Below, piece after piece: positions 1-5,060 of a stretch of 5,789 nucleotides of DNA. Position 1 is the stretch's first letter. The number at the start of each line of letters is the position of its first letter. The notes under the pieces are model-generated. The model was not told where the DNA came from. It saw only the letters and a program-made list of their open reading frames with translations, and searched no databases. The position numbers were made by a program, and so were the translations under genes. Source of the stretch: JACRBK01 sp964427955 (lineage in GTDB: Bacteria; Chloroflexota; Anaerolineae; Aggregatilineales; Aggregatilineaceae); contig CAYRWY010000384.1 in NCBI GenBank assembly GCA_964427955.1, positions 1-5,789 on the forward strand, written 5' to 3'.

Positions 1-702
1 CAATACGCGCGGCTGCGGATCGTTGGCGAACAGGTGCAGCAGGGCGGTGAAAGCGGCGAAGCTGATTTCGATGGCCGCCACTCGCAGCCAGCCTACCCGG
101 AGCACGATCCCGAACTTGGGCAGCAGCACGATCACGCCGCTGGCCATGATCATCAGCGCCACGCCGTACGCGCCGTACCCGAAAATCTGACGCAAAATGT
201 GCGACAGGTTGATGGCCAGCATCGCTTCGGACGTCGAGTTGAGCAGCGCGGTGAGCATCACCACGCCGAGCACGACCAGCAGAATGGCGCCGACTTCGTC
301 CGTCCAGGGGGGGAGCTTTTGCACCAATCCGCGCCAGAAGGCCGGATCGCGCAGCGTTTGGCTGGCGGCCTGGAGCCGGGGTTGAAGCCAGGTTCCGGCC
401 CGTTCGGTCAGGCTGGGCCGTTTGACGATGGCGGGGCGTTCCGTGACCTTGCGGACACGCGCTTTTTCGGGGGCAGCCTTGGGGTCGGCTTTCGGCTTGG
501 CGGGACTTTTGGGACGCGGCGTCGGCGGCGCGCTGGCGGCAGCGGTCTTGCGCGCGGAAACACCCGGGGTCTCGCTTTTGCGGGCCGGTGTTTCACTCTT
601 GCGCGTGGGACGCGGCGGCAGTTGTTCCGCCGAAGCACTGCGTGTGGTGGTCTTGCGCGCAGGCGTAGAACGACCATTGTTGGCCGATTGCCGTTCAGCC
701 AT
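1..702 (-). CDS. ftsK: FtsK/SpoIIIE-type DNA translocase, N-terminal part (runs off left edge)
   Basis: FtsK/SpoIIIE proteins are anchored at the division septum by an N-terminal multi-pass membrane domain and pump chromosomal DNA with a C-terminal AAA+ motor. Only the first 234 codons are here, so Walker motifs and the gamma domain lie outside the window. Residues 1-130 are a basic Ala/Pro/Lys/Arg/Thr-rich stretch with a tandem RKSETPA/RKSETPG repeat at 34-47. Hydrophobic segments follow at about 137-154 (GAILLVVLGVVMLTALL), 176-194 and 205-223. The pattern SHILRQIFGYGAYGVALMIMASG between the first two is typical of the FtsK 4TM domain. The ATG at 702 is chosen because AAAAGGGG lies 7 nt upstream and the frame stays open to the window edge. 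The gene is divergent from all others. The odd point is the roughly 130-residue basic tail before the first membrane segment, where E. coli FtsK has only a short one. The family call is by eye and rests on the membrane domain alone. Confidence 0.78.
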   Translation of the reverse strand, partial: MAERQSANNGRSTPARKTTTRSASAEQLPPRPTRKSETPARKSETPGVSARKTAAASAPPTPRPKSPAKPKADPKAAPEKARVRKVTERPAIVKRPSLTERAGTWLQPRLQAASQTLRDPAFWRGLVQKLPPWTDEVGAILLVVLGVVMLTALLNSTSEAMLAINLSHILRQIFGYGAYGVALMIMASGVIVLLPKFGIVLRVGWLRVAAIEISFAAFTALLHLFANDPQPRVL

Positions 703-709
703 CCAAATA

Positions 710-717
710 CCCCTTTT
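710..717 (-). promoter_or_regulatory. Ribosome binding site of ftsK
   Basis: On the minus strand AAAAGGGG ends 7 nt before the ATG at 702. It supports this start over an out-of-frame ATG at 749, whose frame stops at 408. Confidence 0.6.
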
Positions 718-737
718 GATGTCGCAGAATCCCGCCC

Positions 738-746
738 ATCATAGCA
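738..746 (-). promoter_or_regulatory. Extended -10 promoter element (proximal) for ftsK
   Basis: Read on the minus strand this is TGCTATGAT, an extended -10 (TGn plus a 5/6 match to TATAAT). There is no convincing -35 hexamer at the usual distance, as expected for extended -10 promoters. Transcription would start about 30 nt upstream of the ftsK ATG. Confidence 0.45.
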
Positions 747-771
747 CAAAATCGGTGAAGAGCTAGGTTTG

Positions 772-780
772 ATTTTAGCA
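772..780 (-). promoter_or_regulatory. Extended -10 promoter element (distal) for ftsK
   Basis: Read on the minus strand this is TGCTAAAAT, again TGn plus a 5/6 match to TATAAT. A weak -35-like TTGCGC (3/6) sits 18 nt upstream at 796-801. It lies 34 bp upstream of the proximal element and shares its flanking bases. Confidence 0.4.
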
Positions 781-803
781 CAAAGGTTCTAATCTGCGCA
801 ATA

Positions 804-816
804 TTCCTGTGAGGAA
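804..816. promoter_or_regulatory. Short perfect inverted repeat TTCCT-GTG-AGGAA, possible operator
   Basis: This is a 5-bp perfect palindrome around a 3-nt centre. It sits where the -35 region of the rightward TATAAT promoter would fall, a sensible place for a regulator to bind. Five bp arms are short enough to arise by chance, so this is only a candidate. Confidence 0.25.
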
Positions 817-830
817 AGTCCTACCCGCGT

Positions 831-836
831 TATAAT
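831..836 (+). promoter_or_regulatory. TATAAT -10 box for the receiver/TPR genes
   Basis: This is a consensus -10 hexamer in an AT-rich patch of otherwise GC-rich DNA. The best -35 candidate at 807-812 (CTGTGA, 3/6, 18-nt spacer) is weak, so the promoter may need an activator. The transcript would begin near 843, leaving a leader of about 68 nt before the ATG at 911. Confidence 0.45.
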
Positions 837-910
837 TTTTTTGTGTTCGTCTAGTTGAGATTGTGACACTCTTTGCCAGTTTTTGCACTGCCCATTTTGT
901 AGGGGGCGCT

Positions 911-1300
911 ATGCCGAAGAAACTGTCCGACTGTACGGCCCTGGTCGTGGGCGACGCGGACGAAGGGACCCGTATCGAACGCATTCTGCGCGCCCTGGGT
1001 CTCAACGTCGTAACGGCGACGCGGGGGGACCAGGGGTTGGAACTCTATTATGCCACTCGCCCCGATCTGATGGTGCTCGACGTCAGGCTCCCCGACCGGA
1101 CGGGATGGCAGTTGATCCGCGCGATCCGCCTCAACCCGCAGGATGTCGATGAACCGGCTTTCGTGTTCGTCACGGCCTTTTACGATGTCGGCAACCGCAT
1201 GATGGCGCGCCTGCATGGTGTGCTGCCCAACTATCTCCGCAAGCCGGTGGACGCCGACCAGCTTGAAGCCGCCGTCAAACGCGCGCTGCGGTTGGCGTGA
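911..1300 (+). CDS. Stand-alone response-regulator receiver domain protein
   Basis: This 129-residue protein is a single CheY-like receiver domain with no output domain. In two-component signalling it would be phosphorylated by a histidine kinase and act by protein contact. The phosphoacceptor is Asp57 in LMVLDVRLPDRTGW. The switch Thr is Thr88 (FVFVTAF), the aromatic switch position is Tyr108, and the conserved Lys is Lys111 (YLRKPVD). The metal-binding acidic pair at the end of strand 1 is incomplete: VVGDAD has Gly14 where the first Asp is usual and keeps Asp15. Asp17 might compensate. The start is the ATG at 911, preceded by AGGGGG at 901-906; an upstream in-frame GTG at 863 would add 16 residues unlike any receiver. 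No kinase gene is in the window. The stop overlaps the next start by one base, so its output may involve the TPR protein. Confidence 0.88.
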   Translation: MPKKLSDCTALVVGDADEGTRIERILRALGLNVVTATRGDQGLELYYATRPDLMVLDVRLPDRTGWQLIRAIRLNPQDVDEPAFVFVTAFYDVGNRMMARLHGVLPNYLRKPVDADQLEAAVKRALRLA

Positions 1301-2712
1301 TGCGTACCCTGTCGGTTGCCCTCCGGTTGGTGCTGGTGCTGGCCGCGGGCCTGACCCTGGACGTGACGCCGCGCAGCCAGCAGATCCGGCGCTGGCTGTG
1401 GGCGGGCGATCAGGCCTCCCACGCGCAGGAATTCGACCAGGCGTTGGCCTCTTACGATCATATCCTGTCAGCTTTAGGACCTCAGCCCACCATTTTTGAT
1501 CGTCTGGTGACGATCAGCCAGGATACTGGGCGGCACGAGGAAGCCCGACTCTACCTCCTGGCGCTGGCCGATCGCTGGGGCTGGAACGACGCGCGCCGGG
1601 GCCAACTGGCCGATCTCCTGGCGCAGCAGGGGGAGACCGAGCAGGTCGCGGCGCTGTCCTATGTCACCTCCGGCCAGACCCAGAGTCCGCGCCTGCTGCG
1701 CCGCCTGCTAGATCAGCAGATCGCGCGGCTCGATTGGGCCCAGGTCGGGAGCACGCTGGCGCGTCTGGTGCAGTTGGAGCCGGACGATTCTCAGACTCTC
1801 TTCCAGTGGGGGGTGTGGTTAGCGCCGACCGATCAGGTCAGCGCCGCCGCTGCGCTTGCCCAGGTGGTCGGCGATCCCGACTGGGCGTCGGCGGCTCAGG
1901 CGGTGCTGGTCGCGCTGGACGCCTACCGCACGTATTCGCTGACCGAGGCCCATACACGCCTGGGCGTGGCCCTGGTCGGGTTAGGGGAGTGGGCCTTTGC
2001 CGAGCGGGTGCTGCAAATGGCGCTGGACGCCAATACGGTCAATCCCACCGCGCGCGCCTACCTGGGCTTCGTGCGTGACCAGCAGGGGCGCGACGGCCAG
2101 CCCGATCTGCAAGCCGCCCTGGCGATGTCGCCCAACGATCCGCTGATCTACTATCTGCTGGGCCAGCACTGGCGGCGCTGGCAGGACTATAACGCCGCGA
2201 ACCAGGCGTTCGTCCAGGCCTACCAACTGGCGTCCGACAATCCGGCCCTGGCCGCCGAGGTTGCCGCGTCGTGGCAGGATTTGGGCGATATGGCGCAGGC
2301 GGAGAACTGGTTCCAGACTGCCGTCGGTCTTTCGCCCCAGGATCTTCGTTGGAAGCGTTTGATGGCGGCTTTCTATGCCGACACCGGCTTCGAACTGGAA
2401 GCGCGTGGTCGTGATTTTGTGGTGGAGGTGAGCGCGCTCGATCCCAACGATCCCGATCTGCGCACCAGCCTGGGCTGGGTGTATTATCTCTCCGGCGATA
2501 TGGAGCGGGCCTATCAGGAACTCAACGCTGCCGTGGGGTTGGATGCACATCACGCACGCAGCCGGTACTATTTCGCCGTCATCCTGGAATATCGGGGCGA
2601 CCGGCAGGGGGCCGCAGATTCCTATGCCTACGTCGTCCAGGCCGAAGGTCCCGACCGGGGCTTCGGCTTGAAGGCGGCACGCGCTTTACAGCGTTTGGGG
2701 ATGAGTCCCTGA
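1300..2712 (+). CDS. Exported or membrane-anchored TPR-repeat protein
   Basis: The product has 470 residues. A hydrophobic N-terminal stretch (about residues 6-20, VALRLVLVLAAGLTL) after Arg2 and Arg9 suggests a signal peptide or anchor, without an obvious cleavage site. The rest is helical with tetratricopeptide-like repeats. One is near 34-60 (EFDQALASYDHILSAL) and another near 63-93. A regular series runs from about 213 to 466, with motifs such as LGEWAFAERVLQMALD, NQAFVQAYQLASDNP, MAQAENWFQTAVGLSPQD, LGWVYYLSGDMERAYQELNAAVGLD and GDRQGAADSYAYVVQAE. TPR arrays are protein-protein scaffolds; no catalytic domain is visible. The ATG at 1300 overlaps the receiver stop (TGATG), indicating translational coupling; a GTG codon directly before it at 1297 is a less likely alternative. 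The partner and role are unknown. Confidence 0.82.
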   Translation: MRTLSVALRLVLVLAAGLTLDVTPRSQQIRRWLWAGDQASHAQEFDQALASYDHILSALGPQPTIFDRLVTISQDTGRHEEARLYLLALADRWGWNDARRGQLADLLAQQGETEQVAALSYVTSGQTQSPRLLRRLLDQQIARLDWAQVGSTLARLVQLEPDDSQTLFQWGVWLAPTDQVSAAAALAQVVGDPDWASAAQAVLVALDAYRTYSLTEAHTRLGVALVGLGEWAFAERVLQMALDANTVNPTARAYLGFVRDQQGRDGQPDLQAALAMSPNDPLIYYLLGQHWRRWQDYNAANQAFVQAYQLASDNPALAAEVAASWQDLGDMAQAENWFQTAVGLSPQDLRWKRLMAAFYADTGFELEARGRDFVVEVSALDPNDPDLRTSLGWVYYLSGDMERAYQELNAAVGLDAHHARSRYYFAVILEYRGDRQGAADSYAYVVQAEGPDRGFGLKAARALQRLGMSP

Positions 2713-2723
2713 CCGCTTGACTA

Positions 2724-2751
2724 TGGACAGAAAAGCGCGACACGCTACAAT
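2724..2751 (+). promoter_or_regulatory. Sigma70-like promoter for the 2781 gene
   Basis: TGGACA (2724-2729, 5/6 to TTGACA) and TACAAT (2746-2751, 5/6 to TATAAT) are separated by 16 nt. The predicted start near 2758 leaves a leader of about 23 nt. This makes the envelope genes a transcription unit at least partly separate from the receiver/TPR pair. Confidence 0.6.
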
Positions 2752-2769
2752 CCGGTAGGTTAACAGATC

Positions 2770-2774
2770 AGGAG
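2770..2774 (+). promoter_or_regulatory. Ribosome binding site AGGAG
   Basis: AGGAG sits 6 nt before the ATG at 2781 and fixes that start. Confidence 0.7.
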
Positions 2775-2780
2775 ATTACC

Positions 2781-3631
2781 ATGCGGCGCAAGCAAAGTTG
2801 GGTAATCGTCGGGATCGGGATCGCTGTCCTGTTGGTGGGGAGCCTGGCGCTGTCTTCGCCCGGGGTGAGTGCCGCCTGGCGGTTGACTCCGACTCCCCTC
2901 CCGGCGGAGATCGTCCTGTTTCAGGATGATTTCGCGACCTACAGTAATCGCTGGATCGAGTCCGAGTCGCCCAAAGCCTCTGCCGCCTATGGCGATGGAG
3001 TTTTGAATCTCCGGGTGGTATCGCCCGGCGCGTGGCTGTGGTCGCAGCCCGATTTCGCGACGCCGTTAGAGGACTATCGCCTTCAGGCGACGGTCACGTT
3101 TAACGACGGGAGTCTCGACTCGTGGATGGGCCTGGTGCTGGGCTATCAGGACGACGCTCATTTTTATGCGCTCATGCTGTCTCCGCAGGGGGATTGGCAT
3201 TTTGAGCAGCGCGTCGATCAGGATTGGATCGACCTGACGCCGTCCGATACCCTGCCGGTGGTGCTTCCCGACGATCCGGCGGCGATCCGGTTGGCAGCTC
3301 AGGTGACAGCCACGTCGGTGACCCTGCTGGTCAATGGCACTTTGGTCGGGATGATCCCGCTGGAGCAGGGGCTGTCTGGCAGCTTTGGCGTGATCGTGCG
3401 GGCGGGGCATGGTTATGCCGACGTGTCGTTCGATGACGTGATCGTGACTTATCGTGTGGNNNNNNNNNNNNNNNNNNNNNNNNNNNNNNNNNNNNNNNNN
3501 NNNNNNNNNNNNNNNNNNNNNNNNNNNNNNNNNNNNNNNNNNNNNNNNNNNNNNNNNNNGGGCATGGTTATGCCGACGTGTCGTTCGATGACGTGATCGT
3601 GACTTATCGTGTGGATACGAGTGGTTCCTAG
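2781..3631 (+). CDS. Secreted protein with a concanavalin/LamG-like domain (interrupted by assembly gap)
   Basis: The N-terminus has MRRK, a hydrophobic core (about 7-25) and a plausible signal peptidase I site after Val29-Ser30-Ala31. A TPTPLP linker (36-41) follows, then one beta-rich domain (about 43-226). The domain shows FQDDFATYSNRW, the GLVLGYQDDAHFYALML core, VTLLVNGTLVG and a closing SFDDVIVTYRV. This pattern resembles extracellular concanavalin/LamG or DUF1080-like beta-sandwiches, which often bind glycans; no catalytic residues can be assigned. The 100-N run at 3460-3559 breaks the reading. Read literally, the frame is lost and a false stop appears at 3596. Merging the identical 55-bp flanks removes 155 bases and gives 231 residues ending DTSGS, with TAG at 3629-3631. 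The domain resembles the C-terminal domain of the next gene. The fold assignment is by eye; the ligand is unknown. Confidence 0.72.
3405..3614 (+). repeat. Exact 55-bp direct repeat flanking the N run
   Basis: Positions 3405-3459 and 3560-3614 are identical over all 55 bases. The first copy ends at the last base before the gap and the second begins at the first base after it. This is best read as an unmerged contig overlap rather than a biological repeat. Confidence 0.9.
3460..3559. other. Assembly gap, 100 N
   Basis: A run of exactly 100 undetermined bases, the conventional placeholder length for a gap of unknown size. The true distance is probably negative, that is, the contigs overlap by 55 bp. 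Confidence 0.95.
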
Positions 3632-3657
3632 CGGCGCAGGATGGGATGGCCGCGCCG
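3632..3657 (+). other. GC-rich inverted repeat between the two envelope genes
   Basis: CGGCGC (3632-3637) can pair with GCGCCG (3652-3657) around a 14-nt loop, directly after the TAG stop of the upstream gene. No U-tract follows, so it is not a standard intrinsic terminator. It might modulate readthrough or stabilise the upstream message, or be chance in GC-rich DNA. Confidence 0.25.
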
Positions 3658-3668
3658 GACCGCCGGAT

Positions 3669-3672
3669 AGGA
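3669..3672 (+). promoter_or_regulatory. Ribosome binding site deciding the GTG start at 3681
   Basis: AGGA (within AGGAAA, 3669-3674) lies 8 nt before GTG 3681 and 5 nt before an adjacent in-frame GTG at 3678. The 8-nt spacing favours 3681. A nearby ATG at 3676 is out of frame. Confidence 0.5.
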
Positions 3673-3680
3673 AATATGTG

Positions 3681-5057
3681 GTGACCGAATCTATCCAGCC
3701 TTTTTATCGAGTTTCCGAGGAGCCGCTTTCGGGCTGGCCGCGCTGGACGGTGCGCGCGATGCGCCTCCATTTTTCGCTGGCCGGGGTGCTGTTTTTTCTC
3801 GGCGCAGCCGGGCTATTTGCTTACCTGTACACGCTCAAATTCGAACGAATCGATCTGGGCCTGAACCTGCGGATCGAGCATCCCGGGGATCTGTACGAGC
3901 AAAACATCCAGGTTCAAGTGGCCGGGGCGGTCGTGTTAGGCGTGTTGAGCCTGATCCAGTTCCATGCCGTCCGGCTGCTCGGTCAGCGCCGCCAGGGCGC
4001 GCTGGCTTTTGTCCGGGTGTCGGCTCTGATACTGCTGGCCGGGTACCCGATCAGCCTCGTGCTGTTTTTGATGACCAACCGCAGTGCTGCCGAAGACAGC
4101 GGCCTGGTCCAGGACATGATCCGTCAGGCAGCGTGGCTGGTGCGTTTCGCCGCGCTGCTGCTGGCGTTCCAGGCCACCCTGGGATTGTGGTATCTGCTCG
4201 CCTCCTTTGCCCGTTCGCTGCGGACCCTGTATCACCAGCCGGGCCGTGATCGCGGCCTGTCCGGCCTGCGGAGCGTCGTGATCGGGCTGTGGGGCGTGGT
4301 CCTGATCGGGGCGGGGGCGACCCTGGGCGTGCTGACCGACTGGCTCTACGAGATCCCGGTCCAGCACCCCCATCCCGGCGAACTGCTCTACGCCACGTCC
4401 TTCGACGACTTCAACGACGAATGGGACCTCTATCCGGGGCGCGACTCGGCGCAGATCGTGGCGGATGCCGCCGGGAGCGCGTCGTCTCCGCTGGCCGGGA
4501 ACCGGTTGGTGATCAAACACGGCTCGCCGGGCACGGATGAGGTCGTGTGGTCCACCCTGAATCGCAAGTTCAACGATTTCGATCTGCGGGTGACGGTGCA
4601 TCAGCTCGACGGCCCGGTCGATCAGAACCAGTATGGCGTGATCTTCCGCTACCGGGACGAGGAGAATTTCTACCTGTTCCGCATCACCAGCGACGGTTAC
4701 GCCTCGTTGGCGAAAGTCAAGAACGGCTGGCAGGAAGAGGTCAGCGTGTGGGGCTTCCCCGATCCGGCGGTTCACCAGGGCGACGCCACTAACGAAATTC
4801 GCGTGGTCGCCCAGGGCAGCGCCTTTCGCTTCTTCGTCAATGGCCAGCCGGTCGCGCTGTGCTTGAAAGGGAACAACAAGACCAGCATGTGGGCCGGTCC
4901 GGGTGCCTGCGTGGACGGTGGCGAGCTGACCTACATCTACGAAGACCATGCCTTCCAGCAGGGCCGGGTGGCGCTGGCGGCGGGGACCATCGACGGCAGC
5001 GAGGTCACGGTCGCCTTTGACGATCTGGTGATCGTAGGGCCGGAGGCCGTGCAGTAG
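3681..5057 (+). CDS. Five-TM membrane protein with extracytoplasmic concanavalin/LamG-like C-terminal domain
   Basis: With the GTG at 3681 the product has 458 residues. Membrane segments lie at about 31-52, 78-97, 111-131, 153-174 and 198-218. Positive charges cluster before TM1 (RAMR), between TM2 and TM3 (RLLGQRRQ) and between TM4 and TM5 (RSLRTLYHQPGRDRGLSGLR). The positive-inside rule therefore puts the N-terminus inside and the C-terminus outside. The C-terminal domain (about 235-456) contains SFDDFNDEWDLYPG, YGVIFRYRDEENFYLFRITSDGYASLAKV, FRFFVNGQPV and VAFDDLVIVG, echoing the domain of the preceding gene. The only two cysteines, Cys394 and Cys410, are in this domain and could form a disulfide outside the cell. 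The upstream stop is 49 nt away and mtaB begins 3 nt after this stop. I do not recognise the membrane part; a ligand-binding or surface-sensing role is inference. Confidence 0.8.
   Translation: MTESIQPFYRVSEEPLSGWPRWTVRAMRLHFSLAGVLFFLGAAGLFAYLYTLKFERIDLGLNLRIEHPGDLYEQNIQVQVAGAVVLGVLSLIQFHAVRLLGQRRQGALAFVRVSALILLAGYPISLVLFLMTNRSAAEDSGLVQDMIRQAAWLVRFAALLLAFQATLGLWYLLASFARSLRTLYHQPGRDRGLSGLRSVVIGLWGVVLIGAGATLGVLTDWLYEIPVQHPHPGELLYATSFDDFNDEWDLYPGRDSAQIVADAAGSASSPLAGNRLVIKHGSPGTDEVVWSTLNRKFNDFDLRVTVHQLDGPVDQNQYGVIFRYRDEENFYLFRITSDGYASLAKVKNGWQEEVSVWGFPDPAVHQGDATNEIRVVAQGSAFRFFVNGQPVALCLKGNNKTSMWAGPGACVDGGELTYIYEDHAFQQGRVALAAGTIDGSEVTVAFDDLVIVGPEAVQ
5042..5046 (+). promoter_or_regulatory. Possible ribosome binding site of mtaB
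   Basis: GGAGG lies inside the end of the preceding gene, 14 nt before the ATG at 5061. The spacing is long, so translation may rely partly on coupling with the upstream gene, whose stop is 3 nt away. Confidence 0.35.
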
Positions 5058-5060
5058 CCC

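Larger units (their letters stand above)
738..784 (-). repeat. 13-bp direct repeat TTTGTGCTAWRAT, two copies 34 bp apart
   Basis: The copies are at 738-750 and 772-784 (minus-strand reading). They share TTTGTGCTA exactly and then differ at two of four bases (TGAT versus AAAT). Each contains one of the extended -10 elements. They could be duplicated promoters or paired binding sites for a regulator; sequence alone does not separate these. Confidence 0.5.

Noticed and set aside
34..744. 236-codon plus-strand frame opposite ftsK
   Set aside because: It is Gly/Arg/His-rich and antisense to the ftsK N-terminus, with no recognisable domain or ribosome binding site.
408..749. 113-codon minus-strand frame starting at 749
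   Set aside because: It is Arg/Pro-rich and out of frame with ftsK. The ftsK frame has the Shine-Dalgarno and membrane segments.
863..910. Upstream GTG start for the receiver protein
   Set aside because: It would add 16 residues before MPKKL that do not fit a receiver domain; the AGGGGG just before the ATG at 911 supports the shorter form.
1981..2553. 190-codon open frame antisense to the TPR gene
   Set aside because: It is a shadow of the TPR reading frame; there are no motifs and no start context.
2717..2722. TTGACT as the -35 box of the 2781 gene
   Set aside because: The spacer to TACAAT would be 23 nt, too long; TGGACA at 2724 gives 16 nt.
2734..2746. AGCG/CGCT hairpin as a terminator after the TPR gene
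   Set aside because: It has only a 4-bp stem, no U-tract, and lies within the promoter spacer.
3560..3596. Continuation of the secreted protein straight through the N run to a stop at 3596
   Set aside because: The frame after the gap depends on the arbitrary 100-N length. The same 55 bases are read in a different frame before the gap, and merging the overlap gives a coherent ending.
3405..3614. Biological direct repeat or insertion with target-site duplication
   Set aside because: Both copies abut the N run exactly and 55 bp is far longer than usual target duplications; a contig overlap explains it more simply.
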